From assembly GCA_039934875.1 (NCBI GenBank), contig JBDTLH010000349.1, positions 1 to 17,737 of the forward strand: a stretch of 17,737 nt of DNA. The letters run 5' to 3'. Positions within the stretch are counted from its first letter, which is position 1. Every line of letters begins with the position of its first letter. The stretch is from JBDTLH01 sp039934875 (GTDB lineage: Bacteria; Acidobacteriota; Terriglobia; Terriglobales; Acidobacteriaceae). The notes below the pieces were generated by a model that saw only the letters and a list, made by a program, of their open reading frames with translations, was not told the DNA's origin and searched no databases. Of this stretch, positions 1-6,043 are shown piece by piece. A program made the translations under genes and the position numbers.

Positions 1-435
1 GATATCGAGCGCGCGACCGAGATGGCGCGGCGTATGGTGTGCGAGTTCGGCATGAGCCAGCTCGGACCGCTGACCTATGGCAAGAAGGACCAGGAGATAT
101 TCCTGGGGCGCGAGATTGCGCAGCATCGCGACTACTCGGAGGCCACGGCGATCAAAATCGACCAGGAGGTCAGACGATTTGTGGATGAGGGCTACGCCCG
201 CGCCAAAGGCTGTCTGGTGGATGGGCGAGAGACGCTGATTGCAATTGCCGAGGCGCTGCTGGAGCGCGAGACCTTGGATTCCGAAGAGGTGAAGACCATC
301 ATCGGCGGCGGCAAACTGCCTCCGGTGAAGCCGCCCAGCAGTCCCACTGCTCCGGCGGAAGCGGATGTGCAGAAGGTGCTGAAGCCGGAGCCGGGGCGCG
401 CACCGGGGTTGCAACCGGGACCATCGCCGGCGTAA
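1..435 (+). CDS. ftsH: FtsH, ATP-dependent zinc metalloprotease (3' end only)
   Basis: The frame is open from the first base, so the start lies outside the window; 144 residues are visible before TAA at 433-435. The segment matches the C-terminal part of the M41 peptidase domain: the run MARRMVCEFGMSQLGPLTYG, then FLGREIAQHRDYSEATA, then the helical region IDQEVRRFVDEGY that follows it in FtsH. FtsH is a membrane-anchored AAA+ hexamer that degrades misfolded membrane proteins and some regulators. The AAA module and the zinc-binding HEXXH motif are upstream and not visible. The last 45 or so residues are Pro/Ala-rich and probably disordered, as is common for FtsH tails. An intrinsic terminator follows 25 bases downstream, so this is the end of a transcription unit. 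Confidence 0.95.
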   Translation, partial: DIERATEMARRMVCEFGMSQLGPLTYGKKDQEIFLGREIAQHRDYSEATAIKIDQEVRRFVDEGYARAKGCLVDGRETLIAIAEALLERETLDSEEVKTIIGGGKLPPVKPPSSPTAPAEADVQKVLKPEPGRAPGLQPGPSPA

Positions 436-460
436 GCCATTGCTTTTGATAAGTCAGGAC

Positions 461-489
461 AGGCGGAGCTTAACGGCTCCGCCTTTTTT
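461..489 (+). terminator. Intrinsic terminator after ftsH
   Basis: A 9-bp perfect stem (AGGCGGAGC at 461-469 pairing with GCTCCGCCT at 476-484) encloses a 6-base loop and runs directly into a T tract ending at 489. It lies 25 bases after the ftsH stop codon and separates ftsH from the toxin-antitoxin pair. Confidence 0.9.
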
Positions 490-558
490 ATCCTTAGATC
501 GCGATGTCCAAATATGCTAGATTTTGTTATTGCCGTTAATTTTTTATGAGGTGCTGCA

Positions 559-831
559 ATGAATGTCTCCCTAACGCCCAAGATGGAAAAGTGGATCGTG
601 AAGCGGGTGAAAGAAGGTAAATATCAGACGGCGAGTGAAGTTGTCCGCGAGGCCCTGCGCAACAGCATGGAGCGCGAGGCGCAACTCAGCGAATTGCGCC
701 GCCTGGTGCAGGAGGGAATCGATGATGTGGAGGCGGGGCGGGTAAGTGAGCTTTCCTTCGATGAGATTAGGGCAGAGGCGCGGAAACAACGGGTGACTGA
801 GAGACACGGGAGCATGAAGCGCGTTGGCTGA
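559..831 (+). CDS. parD: ParD-like ribbon-helix-helix antitoxin
   Basis: A 90-residue protein starting MNVSLTPKMEKWIVKRVKEG, followed by YQTASEVVREALR near residues 23-35. This is the usual ParD/CopG-type N-terminus: a short beta strand and two helices that dimerise and bind DNA. The acidic, Arg-rich C-terminal half (SELRRLVQEGIDDVEAGRVS) is the part that in ParD proteins wraps around and neutralises the ParE toxin. The start is supported by GAGGTG at 548-553, six bases upstream. The stop codon lies inside the next gene (8-base overlap), which indicates coupled translation of antitoxin and toxin. Autorepression of the pair is expected from the family, but I could not pick out a convincing operator. 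Confidence 0.88.
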   Translation: MNVSLTPKMEKWIVKRVKEGKYQTASEVVREALRNSMEREAQLSELRRLVQEGIDDVEAGRVSELSFDEIRAEARKQRVTERHGSMKRVG

Positions 832-1120
832 TTACTCGAAGAGCAAAGCTGCCGAACGTGACTTGATAGCGCTCTGGAAGTACATCGCTGAGGGCAGCGA
901 ACAATACGCCGACGCCACTCTAAGCCAAATAGAGCGGACACTTGAGCTACTCGCGTCATTTCCAAGCCTCGGCAGAGCAGAGGAAGCGCTTGGTAAGGAG
1001 GTCCGGCTTTTCCCAGTCTTGCAGTACGTCATCGTGTACCGCATTCGTAATGGGAAAGTATTCATCTTGCGAGTGCTACATGGCGCAAGGGACTTCCGGC
1101 AGCTATTTGAACACCCATGA
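824..1120 (+). CDS. parE: ParE/RelE-superfamily toxin (TTG start)
   Basis: A 98-residue protein with the ParE layout: two N-terminal helices (AERDLIALWKYIAEGSEQYA, then a second helix ending LASFPSLGR), a central sheet (EVRLFPVLQYVIVYRI) and the C-terminal strand and tail ILRVLHGARDF, a typical ParE signature. ParE toxins of this family usually poison DNA gyrase; some relatives act on mRNA instead. The start must be the TTG at 824: an in-frame TGA sits at 815-817 and no ATG or GTG occurs early in the frame. The 8-base overlap with parD suggests translational coupling, which would keep toxin below antitoxin. The reading frame is intact, unlike the second parE copy at 5254-5577. Confidence 0.87.
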   Translation: MADYSKSKAAERDLIALWKYIAEGSEQYADATLSQIERTLELLASFPSLGRAEEALGKEVRLFPVLQYVIVYRIRNGKVFILRVLHGARDFRQLFEHP

Positions 1121-3463
1121 TTTTCTGAATTGAGCTCCAATTGAGGTCGGGCGCGGTCTAACTCTTGTCCCCGCCACCCAGCATATTATTCGCGTTCGAG
1201 TTGGAGCCAGATGGGTCTTCGCATCGTACTCAAACATTACCGGCAGATCTGCCACCGGTGCGGGGAGCGGCTGCTGCATTTTCTTCCACAACTCGGGGTT
1301 GGTGAGCGCGAAGGTTTCCAGATCGAAGGGCACTCCAGCGCTTGATACGGTATTCGCCATGCCGGTCACATGCCCCGAGACGCCATCATTCATGTACACG
1401 CTTCCCTTCGCGCCGACCGACCGCGCCGACACCCCGGTTCCATCCCCTGCGCGGCCGTCGCACGGCGGCTTACCGCACCATCCCGGCGTAATCCAGTTCT
1501 CGCCCAAATTTACGCGGTCCTCCAGCCAGCGCTGCCATCCGAACTGCGGTGTCCGCACCTGCTCTTTAACCCAGTCGAATGCGTTGCCGAAGGCCTCCAC
1601 GTAGCTCCACTCCTGGCTAATCGGGTAGTAAGGCCCCTGATCGAACACTTTCGCCCCATATTCATCCAGGTGCAGGTACACGCGGTTGCCGTAAAACCAG
1701 AGCGTTCCCCCTTTTCCGGAATCCGCTTTTTCGAAGGTGCCGTCCTCTGAGTAGTGCACCAGCGATCCCGCCGCGCTGTGTTGCCCCAGCTTCGGAGAGA
1801 AGAAGCCAAAATCCTCAATATCATTGCCATACACGTAATCGTGGTGATACGCCTCTTCATTGGCCGCCACCTGGTTGATGGTAATCGGGTCGCGGGTATC
1901 TGCCGCCTTGTAATGCTCCAACCGGTCGGCGATCACATAATCCACAAATCCTTGCGGCTCGATCATATCGATGATTCTCGCCGCGGGACCCAGATAGTTG
2001 TAGCGGATGAATTGCAGCACCGCGCGCGTCTTGAGGTTGCCACCCTGTGCCTGCGGCCTGGTTGGACCGAAATCGTTGAACTGCACCACCAATCCAATCG
2101 ATTGCAGATACAAGTTGTGCGTGCCCATGCTGTCGCTGTTGTCGTGCACGTGGTTGCCTTCGACGAGCAGATTGCGCACCATTCTCGATTCCGGCGTCTG
2201 CGCGTTGGTAAAGATGCCGTTGGAGTTGTCTTCCACCTCGTTGCCGCGCAGCGTGATGTCCGCTCCATCCTGCACCCGTATCCCCGCCGCGCCCTTGCCG
2301 TAGGGATAGCTCTTGCCGTCAATCGCCGAGGTGAACGAATAGATCTTCCGCCCCGACTTCAGATGCAGCCCTTCGATCTCCACATACCGTACCGCTGGAT
2401 CGCTATCGCTCCAGCGCCAGTTATGGACCACCACCACGCCCCACTGCTCCAGATTGTATTTCTCTCCCTTGCCCCACCACTGGCTGTGCGCGCCCACAGC
2501 GTCTTGCCCATCGAGCACCGGCAGGTTCCCCTTCTCGTCCGGCACTCCGCACACCCGGATCGGCTCGGTCACCGTCCCCGAAGCGCCGACGATAAAGTTC
2601 TCGTGATACGGACCGCCCACCGCCCACACCCGCACCGTGTCTCCGCCCTTCAGCAAGTCCCAGGGCACATCTCCCAGCTTTTTATACTTCGATCCCGCTT
2701 CTCCCACATCGTATGTCTTCCCCTTGCCGGTCGCCGTGCAATCCACCGGCATCGTCTCATTCGCCGTCGCGGTCGCGGGCACGGGATGGTCTGTGACATA
2801 AAGCGTAGCCGCGAATTTCTTTGACGGATCGGCCAGCGATGTCGCCGTCAGGACATAGGTTCCCGCCGCGCTCGCCGAAAACCCGATCGCCCGGTCCGTG
2901 CTCGCCCCCAGCAAATGCCCCGCGCCACCCGGATTCTGCGCCAGCTCCCAACGCACCGCTGTGTTCACGGAGCCAATCAGCATCGACTGCAACACCGCAT
3001 ACTGCCCCTGGTAAAGCGTCAGCGCATGGGGAACTACCGTCAGCTCGACCGGCGCCTTATACACATTCACCTTCACCGCAACAAATTGGGTCTTGTCGGC
3101 CTCGCTCGTCGCGGTCACCGTATAGCTGCCCGCCTGCGACGGCGCTTGATAGAACACATACCGCTTGCCGCTTTCAGCGTTCAGCGTGCAAGTGCTCGCA
3201 TCATTGAGCGAGGCGCACAACTTCCCTTGCCCGTTCGCCACCGTCCAATCCACGGCACGATTCGCGTCACCGGCCACCTGTGCATAGATTGTCCGAATCG
3301 CATTCGGAATCAGCGTCGTGGGATTGCGCGTCGCCGAGATCGTAACCTGCGCCACCGAGGACGGAACCAATGACGGAACCAACAGTGTCCCGCACACTAC
3401 TACCAGCGCCGTCATTCCTACATACTTGCGTCGGAAAAAAGATGCGGCCATCGCCCTCATCAT
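1103..3463 (-). CDS. Secreted Ig-like plus parallel beta-helix protein
   Basis: A 786-residue exported protein. Residues 1-38 form a signal peptide (RRK basic stretch, long hydrophobic core, cleavage expected after SVA-Q). Two Ig-like or cadherin-like regions follow (about 40-133 and 137-226), each ending in the YTVTATSEAD / YVLTATSLAD type of strand. The rest has the look of a right-handed parallel beta-helix, with repeating short strands and Asn/Gly turns (GADITLRGNEVEDNSNGIF, LLVEGNHVHDNSD). Such folds occur in polysaccharide lyases, glycosidases and adhesins; no catalytic set is recognisable, so activity and substrate are unknown. The start is the first of several nearby ATGs without a clear ribosome binding site; 3460 or 3451 are possible. 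The last ~34 residues are Arg-rich, run into the convergent parE by 18 bases, and probably result from a late frameshift: the neighbouring frame ends at TAG 1158-1160. Confidence 0.78.
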   Translation of the reverse strand: MMRAMAASFFRRKYVGMTALVVVCGTLLVPSLVPSSVAQVTISATRNPTTLIPNAIRTIYAQVAGDANRAVDWTVANGQGKLCASLNDASTCTLNAESGKRYVFYQAPSQAGSYTVTATSEADKTQFVAVKVNVYKAPVELTVVPHALTLYQGQYAVLQSMLIGSVNTAVRWELAQNPGGAGHLLGASTDRAIGFSASAAGTYVLTATSLADPSKKFAATLYVTDHPVPATATANETMPVDCTATGKGKTYDVGEAGSKYKKLGDVPWDLLKGGDTVRVWAVGGPYHENFIVGASGTVTEPIRVCGVPDEKGNLPVLDGQDAVGAHSQWWGKGEKYNLEQWGVVVVHNWRWSDSDPAVRYVEIEGLHLKSGRKIYSFTSAIDGKSYPYGKGAAGIRVQDGADITLRGNEVEDNSNGIFTNAQTPESRMVRNLLVEGNHVHDNSDSMGTHNLYLQSIGLVVQFNDFGPTRPQAQGGNLKTRAVLQFIRYNYLGPAARIIDMIEPQGFVDYVIADRLEHYKAADTRDPITINQVAANEEAYHHDYVYGNDIEDFGFFSPKLGQHSAAGSLVHYSEDGTFEKADSGKGGTLWFYGNRVYLHLDEYGAKVFDQGPYYPISQEWSYVEAFGNAFDWVKEQVRTPQFGWQRWLEDRVNLGENWITPGWCGKPPCDGRAGDGTGVSARSVGAKGSVYMNDGVSGHVTGMANTVSSAGVPFDLETFALTNPELWKKMQQPLPAPVADLPVMFEYDAKTHLAPTRTRIICWVAGTRVRPRPTSIGAQFRKSWVFK

Positions 3464-3489
3464 ACCCGTCGGCCAGACAAATCTGGGTG

Positions 3490-3526
3490 TCCATCCTGAG
3501 CGGAGCGAAAGAGGCGGAGGCTGCGC
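3490..3526. repeat. Possible dispersed acidobacterial intergenic repeat copy
   Basis: The intergenic stretch holds CATCCTGAGCGGAGCGAAA followed by a purine-rich GAGGCGGAGG run. From memory, CATCCTGAGCGGAGCGAAG-type sequences recur between genes in acidobacterial genomes. Only one copy is visible here, so calling it a repeat depends on that recollection. It lies between the divergent beta-helix and S41 genes. Confidence 0.35.
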
Positions 3527-3620
3527 GGATTGGTTCCTCCCCCACGGCTGTCTTATCTCTCCGCCCCCCGTCTAACTAAATGGTGCATGCCGCCCGCCAG
3601 CATCTTACCTCTGGCGCAGA

Positions 3621-3626
3621 TATAAT
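3621..3626 (+). promoter_or_regulatory. Candidate -10 box upstream of the S41 gene
   Basis: A perfect TATAAT hexamer lies 32 bases before the chosen ATG at 3659. No good -35 hexamer is seen 16-18 bases upstream (CAGCAT at 3598-3603), so the promoter would be weak or use an activator. If it is used, transcription starts near 3633, which rules out the in-frame GTG at 3629 as the start codon. Confidence 0.4.
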
Positions 3627-3658
3627 CCGTGTATCACCCGAAGGACGCCGACGCAGTC

Positions 3659-4879
3659 ATGAATCGCAAAGCCAAAGCAATCGTACTTGGAACCTCGCTC
3701 ATCCTGGTCCTCTTTATCGTTCTCGGAGGCCTCGGCGTCAGCGCCGCGCCCTCTGCCGGCAATGACGGCGCGTACCGTCAAATCGGGGTTTATAGCGAAG
3801 TTCTCTCCCGCATCCGCAGCGATTATGTAGAGGAGCCGAACTTTGCCGAGGTCAAAAGCGGCGCTCTCCACGGGCTACTCGAATCGCTCGATCCGGAATC
3901 GAGCTACATGTCTCCCCAGGAGTACACCGAATTCAAGTCTCATAAGGCCGGCGCCAACGGGCACATCGGCGTTACTGTCTCCAAGCGCCTGGGTTACGCG
4001 GCCGTGGTGAGTGTTCTGCCGGGCAGCCCGGCGGAGAAGGCGGGCATTGAAGTCGGCGACATCATCGAGGCCCTTGAAGGCAAGACCTCGCGCGATTTGT
4101 CGGTAGCGGAGGTCCGCTCCATGCTGGCCGGCGATCCCGGCTCCTCGATCAATCTCGTGCTGGTGAAGCCCCGCAAGACCGGCCCGCAGAAGGTGACCGT
4201 GCAGCGCGCCGTGCTGGTCGTCCCCAAGACCAACCAGAAGATGCTGAATGACGGCATCGGCTACATCCAACCCTATACCCTGACCAGCGGCAAATCGCAG
4301 GAGATCGCCGCAGCCATCAAGGGCCTCGAAGCCCAGGGGGCGAAGAAGATCGTGCTCGACCTGCGCAATAACGGACAGGGCGATCCACAAGAGGGCGTCT
4401 CCACCGCGAACCTGTTCCTGAATCACGGATTAATTGGATATGTGCAGGGGCAGAAATATCCCAAACAGGAGTTCACCGCAAACCCCGCGAAGACGATTAC
4501 CAGCTTGCCCGTGGTGGTGCTGGTAAACACCGGTACTGCCGGAGCGGCTGAGATCGTATCCGCTGCCCTGCTGGAAAACGCGCGCGCCGATCTGGTCGGC
4601 TCCAAGACCTTCGGCGTCGGCTCCATCCAGAAGACCATCGAGATGCCGGATGGCGCAGCGCTGCTCTTGTCCGTCGCCAAGTATTACACCCCCGGCGGCA
4701 AAGCGATTCAGGATACCGCGATCACTCCCAACGTGCTGGTCACCAACGATCTGGAGCTCGCCGCCCTTGAAGGCAACGACAACAATCCTGAAGACGCCGC
4801 GCCCGAGGCCGCGCCCATGCCCAAGCAGGACCAGCAACTGCAGCGCGCGATCGAGATCCTCAAGAACCACAAGGCATAG
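3659..4879 (+). CDS. S41 (CtpA-like) PDZ protein lacking both catalytic residues
   Basis: A 406-residue protein of the carboxy-terminal processing protease family. Layout: N-terminal membrane anchor or signal (9-30), the family segment SLDPESSYMSPQEY (76-89), a PDZ domain (about 98-185, with VLPGSPAEKAGIEVGDII), then the S41 core (LDLRNN at 233-238; VLVNTGTAGAAEIV at 287-300; KTFGVGSIQ at 316-324). Active enzymes of this family have a serine in GSASASE and a lysine in FGKG, 25 residues apart (Ser430/Lys455 in E. coli Prc). Here the aligned positions are Gly295 and Val320, also exactly 25 apart. The usual LRNNPGG is also altered, to LRNNGQG. The protein therefore keeps the fold and the peptide-binding PDZ domain but should not cleave; a binding or chaperone-like role in the periplasm is my inference. 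ATG 3659 is preferred (AAGGA at 3641-3645). The next gene begins 15 bases after the stop, suggesting co-transcription. Confidence 0.9.
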   Translation: MNRKAKAIVLGTSLILVLFIVLGGLGVSAAPSAGNDGAYRQIGVYSEVLSRIRSDYVEEPNFAEVKSGALHGLLESLDPESSYMSPQEYTEFKSHKAGANGHIGVTVSKRLGYAAVVSVLPGSPAEKAGIEVGDIIEALEGKTSRDLSVAEVRSMLAGDPGSSINLVLVKPRKTGPQKVTVQRAVLVVPKTNQKMLNDGIGYIQPYTLTSGKSQEIAAAIKGLEAQGAKKIVLDLRNNGQGDPQEGVSTANLFLNHGLIGYVQGQKYPKQEFTANPAKTITSLPVVVLVNTGTAGAAEIVSAALLENARADLVGSKTFGVGSIQKTIEMPDGAALLLSVAKYYTPGGKAIQDTAITPNVLVTNDLELAALEGNDNNPEDAAPEAAPMPKQDQQLQRAIEILKNHKA

Positions 4880-4894
4880 CCCCGGTGGTGAATC

Positions 4895-5250
4895 ATGCGT
4901 AAGCTCACTCTGGTCGCCGCAGCCTCATTGCTCGTGCCGCTAGTCTCTGCCCAGCAGACCGCCCGGGCCGATGCGCCGCCGGCCTCCGAGGCGATGCATA
5001 CCATGGACGCCATGTCCGGCGCTATGGCAATGGGACCGCACATGCATATGACCGCGCTTCGCCCCGCGCAGCCGGGAGACGATGCAAAGGCCGCCCAGCT
5101 CCTCTCCGGCGCCCGCCTCGTGATGGCCAAATATCAGGACTGCCACATCGCGCTGGCTGAAGGTTACAAGATATTTCTGCCCCAGTTGCGCAGAAGCAAT
5201 ATCACTTCACCAACTACATTAGCGCCATGCTGAACGAGTCTTCCTTGGCA
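4895..5250 (+). pseudogene. Frameshifted, truncated Met/His-rich secreted protein
   Basis: The first ~97 codons read well: signal peptide MRKLTLVAAASLLVPLVSAQ, a Met/His-rich stretch (residues about 34-53, ending GPHMHMT), then KYQDCHIALAEGYKIFLPQ. After about 5185 the open frame becomes RRSNITSPTT and stops at 5231-5233. The neighbouring frame from 5187 reads AQKQYHFTNYISAML, which continues the sense naturally: restoring one base would give FLPQVAQKQYHFTNY. I recall acidobacterial secreted proteins with ALADGYKIFLP followed by a QKxYHFTNY segment and a further ~100 residues, but have no family name. That remainder is missing; by about 5240 the sequence runs into the 3' end of the minus-strand parE. 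The Met/His stretch could bind metal, such as copper, but this is speculation. It follows the S41 gene by 15 bases. Confidence 0.68.
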
Positions 5251-5253
5251 ACA

Positions 5254-5577
5254 CTAGCCCGTCTCATCTTCATCTTCTTCCTGGAGGGTCGCCTCATAGT
5301 CCTGCCCGCCGTAGAATATGCCAATGACATTTACTTGATCGGCATCTACATCGAAGGCGATCACCATCCGCTTTCGATAACTCGTGACGCGTAAGCCGGG
5401 CCGTATGTCATCTCGCATGGTGCCTCGATGCGGAAAACGGTGAAGGTTTTCACAGTAGGTCACAATGGCGTTGGTCTAATGAGCAGCTCTATCGAGAGAG
5501 GCGGCGACTGCGATATACCGAAACAATTCAGCAAGTTGTGAAGCGGCCTCTGGAGTAAAAACGACGGTATAGGGCAC
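5254..5577 (-). pseudogene. parE: ParE-like toxin interrupted by an amber codon
   Basis: Read from GTG at 5577, the frame gives VPYTVVFTPEAASQLAELF, continues through the first helices, meets TAG at 5476-5478 after LDRAAH, and resumes in the same frame as TNAIVTYCENLHRFPHRG. It ends with the family-typical PGLRVTSYRKRMVIAFDVD and VIGIFYGGQDYEA. Apart from that codon it is a full-length ParE (about 106 residues), so a single nonsense change explains the break. The GTG start overlaps the parD stop by one base (TAGTG). Unless amber is suppressed or translation restarts at GTG 5463, the toxin is dead while the antitoxin gene is intact. Confidence 0.8.
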
Positions 5578-5858
5578 TAGCGGTTTTTCGCGCTTGCCTG
5601 CTTGCGCTCGGCGGTGAGCGCGGTCCGCACATTGCTCACGGAGACTGCACGGGAGGGATTGGCTTTCAGGGCGTCATAGGCGGGGGCCACCTGCTCACGG
5701 AGCCAGTTCTCTAGCGCGCGATCACGAGCAAGCAAGGTTCGCAGTCCATCCCGGATTACTTCGCTTTCGGTCGCATACTCGCCCGCAGCAACCTTCGCAC
5801 GGATGAGATCAGCCATCTCATTGGGTAAGGTGATACTGAGTTGCTGGGTCGAGCGCAT
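5577..5858 (-). CDS. parD: ParD-like antitoxin, second copy
   Basis: A 93-residue ribbon-helix-helix protein: strand RSTQQLSITLPNEM, then helices around residues 15-42 with VAAGEYATESEVIRDGLRTL, the canonical ParD segment. The C-terminal half (LENWLREQVAPAYDALKANP, then VSVSNVRTAL) is the toxin-binding tail seen in ParD proteins of this kind. GGAGG lies seven bases before the ATG. It differs clearly in sequence from the antitoxin at 559-831, so the two pairs are not a recent duplication. Its partner toxin downstream carries a stop codon. An intact antitoxin beside a dead toxin could act as an anti-addiction module or a simple repressor. Confidence 0.9.
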   Translation of the reverse strand: MRSTQQLSITLPNEMADLIRAKVAAGEYATESEVIRDGLRTLLARDRALENWLREQVAPAYDALKANPSRAVSVSNVRTALTAERKQASAKNR

Positions 5859-5878
5859 AAAAATTGCCTCCGTCTTCG

Positions 5879-5896
5879 ATAGGATTCAATCCCTAT
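5879..5896. promoter_or_regulatory. Near-palindrome upstream of the second parD, possible operator
   Basis: The stretch ATAGGATTCAATCCCTAT contains GGATTCAATCC, an 11-base palindrome around a central C, about 20 bases upstream of the parD ATG. ParD ribbon-helix-helix dimers normally bind short palindromes over their own promoter, so an operator role is plausible. No clear -35/-10 pair was found next to it. Confidence 0.3.
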
Positions 5897-6043
5897 TCAA
5901 GTTTACTCGATTCACAACAAAGCCTCTAAGGGCGCGAGACCGCCGTCGTAAGAGAAATAGCTGATTTTCACGTTTTAAGTTCAGTGCAATAATCGGCCTG
6001 CAATCGAGATCTAAGCCGCCACCCTCGACCAGCTTGAGAAATT

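Noticed and set aside
1754..2824. Long plus-strand open frame (356 codons) opposite the beta-helix gene
   Set aside because: His/Arg-rich translation with no recognisable domain, fully antisense to a convincing secreted protein; typical of GC-rich antisense frames.
3629..3658. GTG at 3629 as start of the S41 protein
   Set aside because: It lies three bases after a TATAAT box, would add a hydrophilic stretch before the signal segment, and ATG 3659 has AAGGA upstream.
4895..5250. Programmed frameshifting to express the Met/His-rich protein
   Set aside because: No slippery heptamer or downstream structure is evident near 5185, and the C-terminal part is missing anyway, so decay is the simpler view.
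5859..6043. Missing C-terminal half of the Met/His-rich gene beyond the second toxin-antitoxin pair
   Set aside because: No frame in this stretch resembles a continuation; it holds only the possible operator and the dioxygenase leader.
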